Positions 57,403 to 64,000 of a stretch of 64,000 nt of DNA are shown piece after piece. Every line of letters starts with the position of its first letter. The first letter of the stretch is position 1. The notes beneath the pieces were generated by a model. It did not search any database, had not been told where the DNA came from, and saw only the letters and a program-made list of their open reading frames with translations. Source of the stretch: Plantactinospora alkalitolerans (GTDB lineage Bacteria; Actinomycetota; Actinomycetes; Mycobacteriales; Micromonosporaceae); contig NZ_JADPUN010000422.1 in assembly GCF_015690345.1 (NCBI RefSeq), positions 95,353-159,352 on the forward strand. The letters run 5' to 3'. A program made the translations under genes and the position numbers.

Positions 57403-57789
57403 GTGGTGAGCGGGGACGGCAACTGGGCGGCGCTACGCGCCGCGATCAAGGCCGAACGGGGACGACGAGGACTGTCGCTGCAAGAGGCGGCAACGGCCGC
57501 ACGCATTGCCCGACAAACCTGGCACAGCGTGGAGAACGGCCCCAAAACGACGTTCCAGGGATACATACTCTCGCGGATCGAGATCGCACTCGGGTGGGAC
57601 GTCGGGACCGTCGACACCATCCTGGCCACCGGGTCGACGAGGACGCTCGCCGACGTCGAGGCGGAGATGCGCGCCATCGCCGACAACCCCAACCGCAGCA
57701 AACCCCTGCGGCAGCAGGCGGTAGCGGTGCTTCAGCTGATCGACGCGGTTCGGGCGGCGAACGCCCAAGAGGAGGAGGCGACCGGGTAG
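57403..57789 (+). CDS. XRE-family immunity repressor candidate
   Basis: A 128-residue protein. RAAIKAERGRRGLSLQEAATAARIARQTWHSVENGPKTTFQGYILSRIEIALG is a Cro/C1 HTH, followed by a helical dimerisation region (DVEAEMRAIADNPNRSKPLRQQAVAVLQLIDA). Only rightward gene in the right part of the phage, divergent from the early operon and convergent with the integrase, so the lysogeny repressor is the best guess. GTG 57403 or 57406. Confidence 0.75.
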   Translation: MVSGDGNWAALRAAIKAERGRRGLSLQEAATAARIARQTWHSVENGPKTTFQGYILSRIEIALGWDVGTVDTILATGSTRTLADVEAEMRAIADNPNRSKPLRQQAVAVLQLIDAVRAANAQEEEATG

Positions 57790-57804
57790 GGGCCCCGCCC
57801 CGGC

Positions 57805-59154
57805 CTACGCCGCTTCGTCGTCCCGCAGCAACCGCCGCCGATCCCGCTCGTTGAGCCGCATGTGCTGCTGGCCCTTCTCCTTCCACAGATGGGCGTAGAT
57901 CGTCATCGTGGTGTTGTAGTTCGAGTGCCCGAGCCGGTCCGCCACCTCCATCGGCAACCAACCGTCCTTGATGCACCGCGACGCCTCCGTGTGCCGGGCG
58001 TCGTACATCCGCGGCCGACGCGTCAGCACCCCCGGGCAGCCGCACGTCGACACGTCGTCGAGGGTCCACCACTGCCGGCGCCGATCCGGAACCCGGTGCT
58101 CTTCGCACCGCATCGCCGCGGCGAGCGTCGGCAGCCAGTACCGCCGGTACAGGTTGTTGCGCTGCCACACCTTGCCCCGCGGTGACGGAAAGATCAGGTC
58201 GCTGGGCCGCTTTCCCTCGCACCGACGCCGCAGTACCTCGGCCACCACCGACGACACCGTCACGTCTCGCGCCGACTGGTCCGTCTTCGGCGGCCCGATC
58301 CTCCCGTCCCTCTTCAAGGCCCGGCGCACCCGGACCTCGGGGGCGTTGCCGTCGACAGTCACGTCCCTGACACGCAGCACCAGCGCCTCCCCGAGCCGCA
58401 GACCGGTGTTGACGAGCGTGAGCCACAGGTCGGCGATGGCCTCGGGGCAGTTGTCGTGGATCAGGTCGACCTCGTCGTCCTGAAGAAACATCCCCTCGAA
58501 CATCTTCGTCTTCGGCAGCCCGAGCCGGCTCTTCCGCGTTCCGTGCGGCTTCGCCGCGGGGTTCAGGGCCAGGTGCCGAGGCACGGCCGAGCCGAGCACC
58601 TGGTGCAGCAGCTCGTGGGCGCGCCGCACCGAGTTGGCACTGATCTGACGCCCCTTCGGCTTCGACTTCGTCTTCCCCACCCGAGACGTCCGCAGCTTGC
58701 GCACGAAGTCGATGAGTACGTCCTCGGTGATGTCGCGAACCAGGTAGTGGCCGAGGTACGGCAGGATTCGCAGCCGAAGCACCCGGGCGTACTCCTGGAC
58801 CGTGCCGGCCTCAACCTCGCCTTCGCCGATCTGGGTCGGGTCGAGCGGTTCCCGGCTCTTCAGCCACGCCTTGGCGAACTCCTCCAGCGTCGGCGTGTCA
58901 CCGGTCTGCGGCTCCTCCCCGAGGATCTTCGCCTTCGCCTCGTCCCGGGTCATCCGGTGCCCGGCCGCTTCGACCAATGCCTTCGCCGCGAGGGCGAGTT
59001 TGTACGAGACGTTGGGGTCCGAACCGGTGAACGACAGGGCCTGGTAGATGCCGTCGCGTCGGCCGCCGAGCCGCCACTCGATCTGCCAGGAGTTTCCGCG
59101 CTGCCGGGGCTTCGTCGTCACGGGAGTGACGCTAAGTGAATCCCGTGCTGGCAT
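57805..59154 (-). CDS. int: Tyrosine integrase
   Basis: A 449-residue tyrosine recombinase. N-terminal arm-binding and core-binding parts (LEEFAKAWLKSR, DITEDVLIDFVRKL); catalytic domain with R253 in TGLRLGE, YDAR at 384-387 in place of the HxxR box, GH (410) and the nucleophile Y420 in TIYAHL. It joins attP to the tRNA-Arg(CCU) site. ATG 59154 lies at the centre of an 18-bp palindrome. The attachment core is 115 bp upstream, as usual. Confidence 0.9.
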   Translation of the reverse strand: MPARDSLSVTPVTTKPRQRGNSWQIEWRLGGRRDGIYQALSFTGSDPNVSYKLALAAKALVEAAGHRMTRDEAKAKILGEEPQTGDTPTLEEFAKAWLKSREPLDPTQIGEGEVEAGTVQEYARVLRLRILPYLGHYLVRDITEDVLIDFVRKLRTSRVGKTKSKPKGRQISANSVRRAHELLHQVLGSAVPRHLALNPAAKPHGTRKSRLGLPKTKMFEGMFLQDDEVDLIHDNCPEAIADLWLTLVNTGLRLGEALVLRVRDVTVDGNAPEVRVRRALKRDGRIGPPKTDQSARDVTVSSVVAEVLRRRCEGKRPSDLIFPSPRGKVWQRNNLYRRYWLPTLAAAMRCEEHRVPDRRRQWWTLDDVSTCGCPGVLTRRPRMYDARHTEASRCIKDGWLPMEVADRLGHSNYNTTMTIYAHLWKEKGQQHMRLNERDRRRLLRDDEAA

Positions 59155-59204
59155 GCCAGCACCGGGTTCCAGATATGGCCAGATGTGGCCGAGTGCGGCC
59201 GAAT
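59145..59204. repeat. Palindrome and 10-bp repeats between int and att core
   Basis: A perfect 18-bp palindrome (59145-59162) overlaps the int start codon. Three direct repeats carrying GGCC at 59177, 59187 and 59197 (10-bp spacing) follow. The position in the attP arm suggests arm-type integrase sites or an int operator. Confidence 0.55.
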
Positions 59205-59268
59205 ACAGAGGGGCCCCCACCTGCTGGTACAGTTTCCGCCGCAGGTCAGAGGCTTGATCGGTCTACGA

Positions 59269-59312
59269 TTCCTAAACCGTGTGTCGCAGGTTCGAATCCT
59301 GCCGGGGGCACC
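59269..59312 (+). other. attR: Attachment core: 3' part of tRNA-Arg(CCU)
   Basis: Contains an anticodon loop TTCCTAA (CCT), the 3' anticodon stem, variable loop, T arm GCAGG-TTCGAAT-CCTGC and 3' acceptor strand CGGGGGC plus discriminator A. The 5' half upstream does not fold as tRNA, so this is the duplicated end left by integration. The intact gene should lie at the prophage left end. This fixes the right boundary of the prophage. Confidence 0.8.
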
Positions 59313-59812
59313 TCGAAGATCAGCGAAAACGGCAGTCGACCAGCGGATATAGTCTTCCGTAGTTGGGTCGCCGTGTGCAGCGGAGCGCCGCCGACAGCCG
59401 CCGTTTGTCGCCATCCACGGACTGCTCACGGATTGACCTTGGGATGGTTAGCCCATGTCACGAAGGCCGCCCCGCGAAGATTCGGACTGACGTCCGGTGG
59501 CACGAGGCTACTGATCGGAGCCTCGCAACGCGTCCTCGATCCGCTGGTTGACGGTCGCCTCCTGGCCGTCGATGCACTTCGCGTACACCTTCAACAGCAC
59601 GTCGACCGAGTGGCCGGCTCGGTCGGCGACCTCGGTTGCCGGAACGCCAGCGTTCAGCCAGAGCGACACCGCCGCGTGCCGCAGGTCGTACGGCCGACCC
59701 GCCAGCGGCGAGGCCACCTGATGTGGAGTCAGTGCCAGCCCTCGCGCCTCCTCCCACACCCGGGAGTACGTCGATGCGCCCACCACGTTGCCCCGCTCAC
59801 TGTGGAACAGCC
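59297..59812. repeat. Direct repeat copy 1 (about 516 bp)
   Basis: Near-identical to 62621-63136, with a constant 3324-bp offset and a handful of substitutions. It includes the last bases of the tRNA, a 190-bp non-coding stretch and the 3' part of an integrase gene. The bases between the tRNA and the integrase remnant hold no gene that I can support. Confidence 0.9.
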
Positions 59813-59883
59813 GGCCACGCTGCCCGTGTACGACAGGGCGGTCAGCAACTCCTCAGCCAGACGCGGACTGACCACCACCCGCC
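59508..59883 (-). pseudogene. Decayed integrase gene (tyrosine recombinase remnant)
   Basis: The C-terminal about 90 residues are intact (YDLRHAAVSLWL, AGHSVDVLLKVYAKC with the Tyr). About 310 bp present in the 62832 copy are deleted between AACAGCCG and CCACG at about 59813, and the frame ends where permease sequence starts at 59884. Remnant of an earlier element at the same tRNA site. Confidence 0.8.
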
Positions 59884-60291
59884 GTGATCACCACGTTCGT
59901 GACCTTCTTCACCGCGCAGACCGCCATCGGGAGCGCGCACAATGCATCGATCACCGACAAGGGTGCGCTGCAGGCCACGATGGGCGCGATCATCTACATG
60001 ACGTTGCTGTGCATCTTCTCCATGGGCGTTGCGGCAGTGCTGCGCAGCCCGGCTCTATCGCTGGGCATCCTGGTGCCGCTCTTCTTCATGGTTTCCGAGA
60101 TCCTGAACAACCTGCCCGGCGTGCAGAAGGTCGCGCAGTTCCTGCCGGACGCGGCGGGCCAGATCATGATGCGCGGCGATCCGCCGGAGAGTACGGTCCT
60201 GAACGGCTGGACCGGCTTGGGCCTGCTGACGCTGTGGACGGTCGCCGCGCTGTTCGCCGGCTACGCCACCCTGCGACGGCGCGACGTGTGA
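59884..60291 (+). pseudogene. ABC-2 type transporter permease, C-terminal remnant
   Basis: 135 codons with three hydrophobic segments (IIYMTLLCIFSMGVAAVL, ALSLGILVPLFFMVSEIL, LGLLTLWTVAALFAGYATL) and the usual end RRRDV. This is the end of an ABC-2 permease. The N-terminal half and any ATPase gene are missing: the sequence switches from integrase remnant at about 59884, where both share an ACCACCCGCCG context. A GTG opens the frame but the protein would be truncated. It presumably belonged with the kinase-regulator pair downstream. Confidence 0.75.
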
Positions 60292-60484
60292 CCCGGCCGG
60301 TGGTGCCGGACCTCAGACCCCCGCGATGGCACCCACAAGACACCACGCTCACGATCTTCCTCGCCATGCAATACCTCGACGGGGCCAAGTGCGCTTCGGT
60401 CTCAGCGCATTTCTCTCCCGTATCGACTGGCAGACAGGAGATACGACCGCCTGGCGGGTGATGCCGGGCCGATAGGGTCCTCGT

Positions 60485-61696
60485 ATGGAGCAGCCGACTC
60501 CCCGATTTCTGATCGCCCGCCACATCGGCTTCAGCGAGTTGGTGGTCCTCGACTGCTTGATCGCAGCCGGCTACATCGCCCTTGCCTTGCTGCTGCGACA
60601 CGCCACCACCGGCGATGCCAGGCTCACCGGCACGGCGGCCGACGTACTGGTGGTCGCCACCGGCCTCCCGGTTGCCATACGGCGGCTATGGCCGGTCCCG
60701 GTGCTCGGTGTCGTCGTCGCCGTGTCGGTGGTGGCGCTGGTCTCGGGCGTGGTCACGGACCCGTTCGTGGCGCCCGCGCTCGCCCTTTACCCGGTGGCGC
60801 TGGCCCGGCCGGGACAGCGGTGGATACCCGCCGCGGCCGCCGGCGCACTGGGCATCTCCGCCGCCCTCGCCACCGCGCCGACCGTGGCGTACGCCTCCTG
60901 GTGGCTGGCAGGCCCCGGCTTGATCCTGGTGGGCTGGGCACTGATCGCTGCGGCGTGGACACTCGGCAGCGCCACCCGGCAACGCCGGGTCTACGCCGCA
61001 CGCGAGGCAGCCCGGATGGCCGAACAGGCGGTCACCTCCGAGCGGCTGCGCATCGCCCGTGAGCTGCACGACGTGGTCGCGCACAGCATCGGCGTCATCG
61101 CGGTCAAGGCCGCCGTCACCAACCATCTGCTCAGCGACCCGTCCGACGAGGTACGCGAGGCGCTGCAACTGATCGAGGAGAGTAGCCGGAGCGCGCTGAC
61201 CGAGATGCGACACATGCTCGGCGTGCTGCGCTCCGACAGCGGCTCCGGCCCGGGCGAGGAACCCGCCGGCCCCATGCTCGCGCCGGCCCCCGGCCCGGCC
61301 GGACTCAGCGCGCTCGTCGAGCGCTGCGCCGCGGCCGGAGTGACCGTACAGTTGCACGCCGAAGGCGTGAACCGGCTGCCGCAGGCACTGGGGCTGACGA
61401 TCTACCGCATCGTGCAGGAGGCGCTGACCAACGCGGTAAAGCATGCCGCGCCGACCCGATGTGACGTCATGATCCGCGTCGACGAACGACGGATCACGAT
61501 CGGGATCGTCGACGAGGGCCCCCCGGAGCCCACGCGCGCTCCGCCCACCGTGCCTGGTCACGGCCTGATCGGCATGCGTGAACGCTGCGCGATCTACGAT
61601 GGGATTCTCACAGCCGGCCCTCGGCCCGGCGGCGGCTATCAAGTCCAGGCCACGATTCCGTGGGAAGCAACACACACCGATGGAGTACGGCGATGA
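60485..61696 (+). CDS. Sensor histidine kinase (NarL type)
   Basis: A 403-residue protein. Five or six hydrophobic segments (to about 160), then HisKA_3: RLRIARELH195DVVAHSIGVI, TEMRHMLGVLRSD, and a C-terminal ATPase with TIYRIVQEALTNAVKHA and GHGLIGMRERC. Phosphorylates the regulator encoded next. Membrane sensing suits control of the neighbouring transporter, now truncated. ATGA overlap with the regulator gene. A 193-bp gap upstream has no gene. Confidence 0.88.
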   Translation: MEQPTPRFLIARHIGFSELVVLDCLIAAGYIALALLLRHATTGDARLTGTAADVLVVATGLPVAIRRLWPVPVLGVVVAVSVVALVSGVVTDPFVAPALALYPVALARPGQRWIPAAAAGALGISAALATAPTVAYASWWLAGPGLILVGWALIAAAWTLGSATRQRRVYAAREAARMAEQAVTSERLRIARELHDVVAHSIGVIAVKAAVTNHLLSDPSDEVREALQLIEESSRSALTEMRHMLGVLRSDSGSGPGEEPAGPMLAPAPGPAGLSALVERCAAAGVTVQLHAEGVNRLPQALGLTIYRIVQEALTNAVKHAAPTRCDVMIRVDERRITIGIVDEGPPEPTRAPPTVPGHGLIGMRERCAIYDGILTAGPRPGGGYQVQATIPWEATHTDGVRR

Positions 61697-62361
61697 GCGC
61701 ACCCGTCCGCGTCCTGATCGCCGACGACCAAGCCCTGCTGCGCAGCACGTTCCGGCTATTGATCGACCGGGAACCGGGCCTTGAGGTCGTCGCGGAGGCC
61801 GAGACCGGCGACCGCGCGGTGGAACTGGCCCGCGGCACGGAGCCGGACGTGGTGCTGATGGATATCCGCATGCCCGGCATGGACGGCATCGAGGCGACCC
61901 GCCGATTGTGCGACCCGGGCGGAGCGGTCGGTAGCCGGGTGATCATCCTGACGATGTTCGACCTGGACTCGTACGTCTACGCCGCCCTGCGGGCCGGGGC
62001 GAGCGGATTCCTGCTCAAGGACACTCCACCTGGGGACCTGCTCAACGCGATCCGGATAGTGGCGGCCGGGGAGGCGCTGCTGGCCCCGTCGGTGACCCGC
62101 CGCCTGATCGCCGAGTTCGCCCGCGCGGCGGAGCCCGGACCGGCGGCGGGCCCGCTGGAGCGCATCACCGACCGGGAGCGCGAAACCCTCCTCCTCATTT
62201 GTCGAGGGCTTTCCAACTCCCAGATCCGCGACCGGCTGAAGATCACCCTACCGACGGTGAAGAGCCACGTGAGCAGCCTGCTGACCAAACTGAACGCCCG
62301 CGACCGCACCCAGCTCGTGATCATTGCCTACGAGTCCGGACTGGTATCCCCGCGCAGGTGA
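61693..62361 (+). CDS. Response regulator, NarL/LuxR family
   Basis: A 222-residue protein. Receiver domain with IADD, phospho-acceptor D57 (VVLMD57IRMPG), LTMF and FLLKD; LuxR-type HTH at about 155-215 (TDRERETLLLICRGLSNSQIRDRLKITLPTVKSHVSSLL). Cognate partner of the kinase. The ATG overlaps the kinase stop. The genes look intact while the permease before them is not. Confidence 0.9.
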   Translation: MSAPVRVLIADDQALLRSTFRLLIDREPGLEVVAEAETGDRAVELARGTEPDVVLMDIRMPGMDGIEATRRLCDPGGAVGSRVIILTMFDLDSYVYAALRAGASGFLLKDTPPGDLLNAIRIVAAGEALLAPSVTRRLIAEFARAAEPGPAAGPLERITDRERETLLLICRGLSNSQIRDRLKITLPTVKSHVSSLLTKLNARDRTQLVIIAYESGLVSPRR

Positions 62362-62504
62362 GCATAGGAAACCTCGCGTTGTACCTGGCAAACCAAAATT
62401 CCCGTCGGGCACATGATCGCTAACGCCGTTCATTCCGATGCGGTGGTAGCGGGTAGGTCGCTTCGATGATCAGCGTCCCCGCTGGTACTGCACAGTTCTG
62501 TGAC

Positions 62505-62530
62505 GTGCCCCCGGCAGGATACCGACCTGC
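62505..62530 (-). repeat. Inverted degenerate copy of the tRNA T arm/acceptor end
   Basis: The reverse complement matches 59286-59311 at 23 of 26 positions; all three differences are in the T loop while the GCAGG/CCTGC stem and CGGGGGCAC end are kept. It faces the direct copy at 62621. Probably a leftover attachment site. The rest of 62362-62831 holds no supportable gene, only this and the start of repeat copy 2. Confidence 0.65.
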
Positions 62531-62620
62531 GCTTCGACCCTTCCGTGAGTGAACCGTGGCTGATCAGGCGATGCTGACGCGGTGGGTTAGCCGGACGGGG
62601 CGTCGCAGATCCGTTCTGAC

Positions 62621-63136
62621 TCCTGCCGGGGGCACCTCGAAGATCAGCGAAAACGGCAGTCGACCAGCGGATATAGCCTTCCGTAGTTGGGTCGCCGTGT
62701 GCAGCGGAGCGCCGCCGACAGCCGCCGTTTGTCGCCATCCACGGACTGCTCACGGATTGACCTTGGGATGGTTAGCCCATGTCACGAAGGCCGCCCCGCG
62801 AAGATTCGGACTGACGTCCGGTGGCACGAGGCTACTGATCGGAGCCTCGCAACGCGTCCTCGATCCGCTGGTTGACGGTCGCCTCCTGGCCGTCGATGCA
62901 CTTCGCGTACACCTTCAACAGCACGTCGACCGAGTGGCCGGCTCGGTCGGCGACCTCGGTTGCCGGAACGCCAGCGTTCAGCCAGAGCGACACCGCCGCG
63001 TGTCGCAGGTCGTACGGCCGACCCGCCAGCGGTGAGGCCACCTGATGTGGAGTCAGCGCCAGGCACCGCGCCTCCTCCCACACCCGGGAGTACGTCGAGG
63101 CACCCACCACGTTGCCCCGGTCGCTGTGGAACAGCC
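62621..63136. repeat. Direct repeat copy 2 (about 516 bp)
   Basis: The partner of 59297-59812. It begins with TCCTGCCGGGGGCACC (tRNA end) preceded by a GTCGCAG fragment, so it too starts at an att-like junction, and runs into the 3' half of the second integrase. Confidence 0.9.
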
Positions 63137-63976
63137 GTCCGTCCTTGGCGACCCCGAATCGGTCGATGTGCTGCCGAAGGATCGACACCAGGTCCGGCGG
63201 AATCGGTACGCCCCGTGGCTCCGTCTCGGCCCGATGCTTGAGCCCGCGCTTGTCGTGCGCCTCGCCACTGTCGGTCCAGCGCTTCCCCGACCGTGGCCGG
63301 CTCCCGACCAGCGTGAGCCGTCCCCAACCCTTTGCCGGAAGGTGGCAGTCCTGCTCACGTAACGCCAACGCCTCACCGGGCCGCAGCGCACCGAAGTACA
63401 TGCACGCGAAGAACGCCACCAGCCGCTCACCCCGCCAGAACCGACCACGCCGCCCGACGTACGACAGGGCGGTCAACAACTCCTCAGCCAGACGCGGATT
63501 GACCACCACCCGCCGATCGATCACCGCGGCAACCTTCTTCCGCGTGGACCGAACCCGGAGCTTGTCGACCGGGTTGAACTCCAACGCCTCCAGCTCCACC
63601 GCGTATGCAGCACGTTGTAGAACACCGATCGCTTGCGTCGATCAGCAGCCGACGCAGGTCCGCCAGTTCGGGCCGGCTGGCCGGGTCACCTACCAGCGCC
63701 GGAGTGACGGTGGCCAGGGCGTCGACCAGGCTCGCCCGGGATTTCGCGGCGGCTCCGGGCCACTTCATATCGAGGTACTTCTGTACGAACTCCAGCCACG
63801 TCGCCGCCTCCTTGGCCTCCACCATTGAATCGGGCAGTCCCGTCGCGGGATCGAACGCCTCGCCCCGGTTGATGCCCTGCATCAGGTCAGAGCGGAAGTT
63901 GTCCGCCAGGGCCCGGGTGGCGAAGTTTCGCGACTTTCTTGCTCGGTGAGGCCTACGGTCGCGGGGAGGGCGGGTC
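62832..63976 (-). pseudogene. Second tyrosine integrase, frame-disrupted and cut by contig end
   Basis: The C-terminal 250 residues are open: RRVVVNPRLAEELLTALSYVG, FACMYFGALRPGEALAL (catalytic Arg), YDLRHAAVSLWL, AGHSVDVLLKVY (nucleophile). The N-terminal part (LADNFRSDLMQGINRGEAF, WLEFVQKYLDMKWPG, ELADLRRLLIDAS) is in another frame. At 63600-63650 two frame changes are needed to read RSVFYNVLH and then AVELEALEF. The gene runs off the contig; errors near the contig end or decay are both possible. Confidence 0.75.
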
Positions 63977-64000
63977 CTGTCTCTTATATACATCTGACGC
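63977..64000. other. Sequencing adapter (Nextera-type) at contig end
   Basis: The last 24 bases match the transposase mosaic end plus adapter (CTGTCTCTTATA then ACATCTGACGC) with one difference. This is library sequence, not genome. It creates a false N-terminus MYIRDR for the leftward frame. Real sequence ends at about 63976. Confidence 0.95.

Larger units (their letters stand above)
1..59312. mobile_element. Temperate siphovirus prophage, left end outside the window
   Basis: A contiguous phage genome: packaging, head, tail, lysis, replication, immunity and integrase genes in order. The right boundary is the tRNA-Arg 3' segment next to the integrase. The left attachment site, and the intact tRNA expected there, are not in the window. 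Late genes run rightward and early genes leftward, meeting at a terminator near 34560. Tape measure, tail tube and connector genes without a sheath gene indicate a long non-contractile tail. Confidence 0.9.

Noticed and set aside
57805..59154. Integrase as a serine recombinase matching the Gp3-like protein
   Set aside because: The catalytic Arg, YDAR, GH and TIY motifs are those of a tyrosine recombinase; no large serine integrase is present in the window.
63484..63993. Protein starting MYIRDR
   Set aside because: Its start is adapter sequence; only the codons after about 63976 on the minus strand are genomic.

Overview
The window is very GC-rich, densely coding and full of GTG/TTG starts and ATGA/GTGA overlaps. 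With the actinophage-type protein families this points to an actinomycete, most likely of the Micromonospora group (inference; no host housekeeping gene is present to test it). Positions 1 to about 59312 are most of one temperate siphovirus prophage whose left end lies outside the window. The right end of the window is a contig end: its last 24 bases are a sequencing-library adapter.

Layout. 25-5892: small genes, an HNH nuclease, a proteasome/HslV-like Ntn hydrolase, a beta-helix tail spike and other surface proteins. 5893-8424: a structured non-coding stretch, then small and large terminase; the large terminase is split by a shift at TTT TGA C inside Walker B. 8635-22457: portal, MuF-like protein, tail fibre, scaffold, decoration protein, major capsid, head-tail connectors and tail tube, with small leftward genes inserted. 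22550-33246: tail assembly chaperones (-1 frameshift), tape measure with a peptidase-like domain, distal tail and Gp37-like proteins, fibres and an amidase endolysin. 33275-34490: membrane (holin-type) genes and a strong terminator.

34568-57261 is read leftward: zinc proteins, a ParB-like protein, a replication initiator, DnaB, an SPFH protein, a DnaQ-like exonuclease, two sliding-clamp-like proteins, SSB, a polynucleotide-kinase-like P-loop protein, a VRR-NUC/HTH fusion, a Gp3-like family protein, a RecB/Cas4-like nuclease, an LPXTG surface protein and HTH regulators. A divergent control region (57262-57402) with 10-bp-phased TAAC repeats separates this early operon from a rightward XRE repressor. 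The tyrosine integrase is next to the attachment core, the 3' part of a tRNA-Arg(CCU) gene (59269-59312).

59313-64000 is chromosome or an older element: a decayed integrase, the end of an ABC-2 permease, an intact NarL-type two-component pair, and a second integrase whose 3' region is a near-identical direct repeat of the first remnant. Several integrations have apparently used the same tRNA site.

The structural operon, the leftward replication and recombination operon and the integrase/repressor module make a complete temperate phage plan. The unexpected items are the proteasome-like protein with the full catalytic residue set, the terminase frameshift, the LPXTG protein, a tRNA-like element lacking an arm, and the tandem att arrangement.
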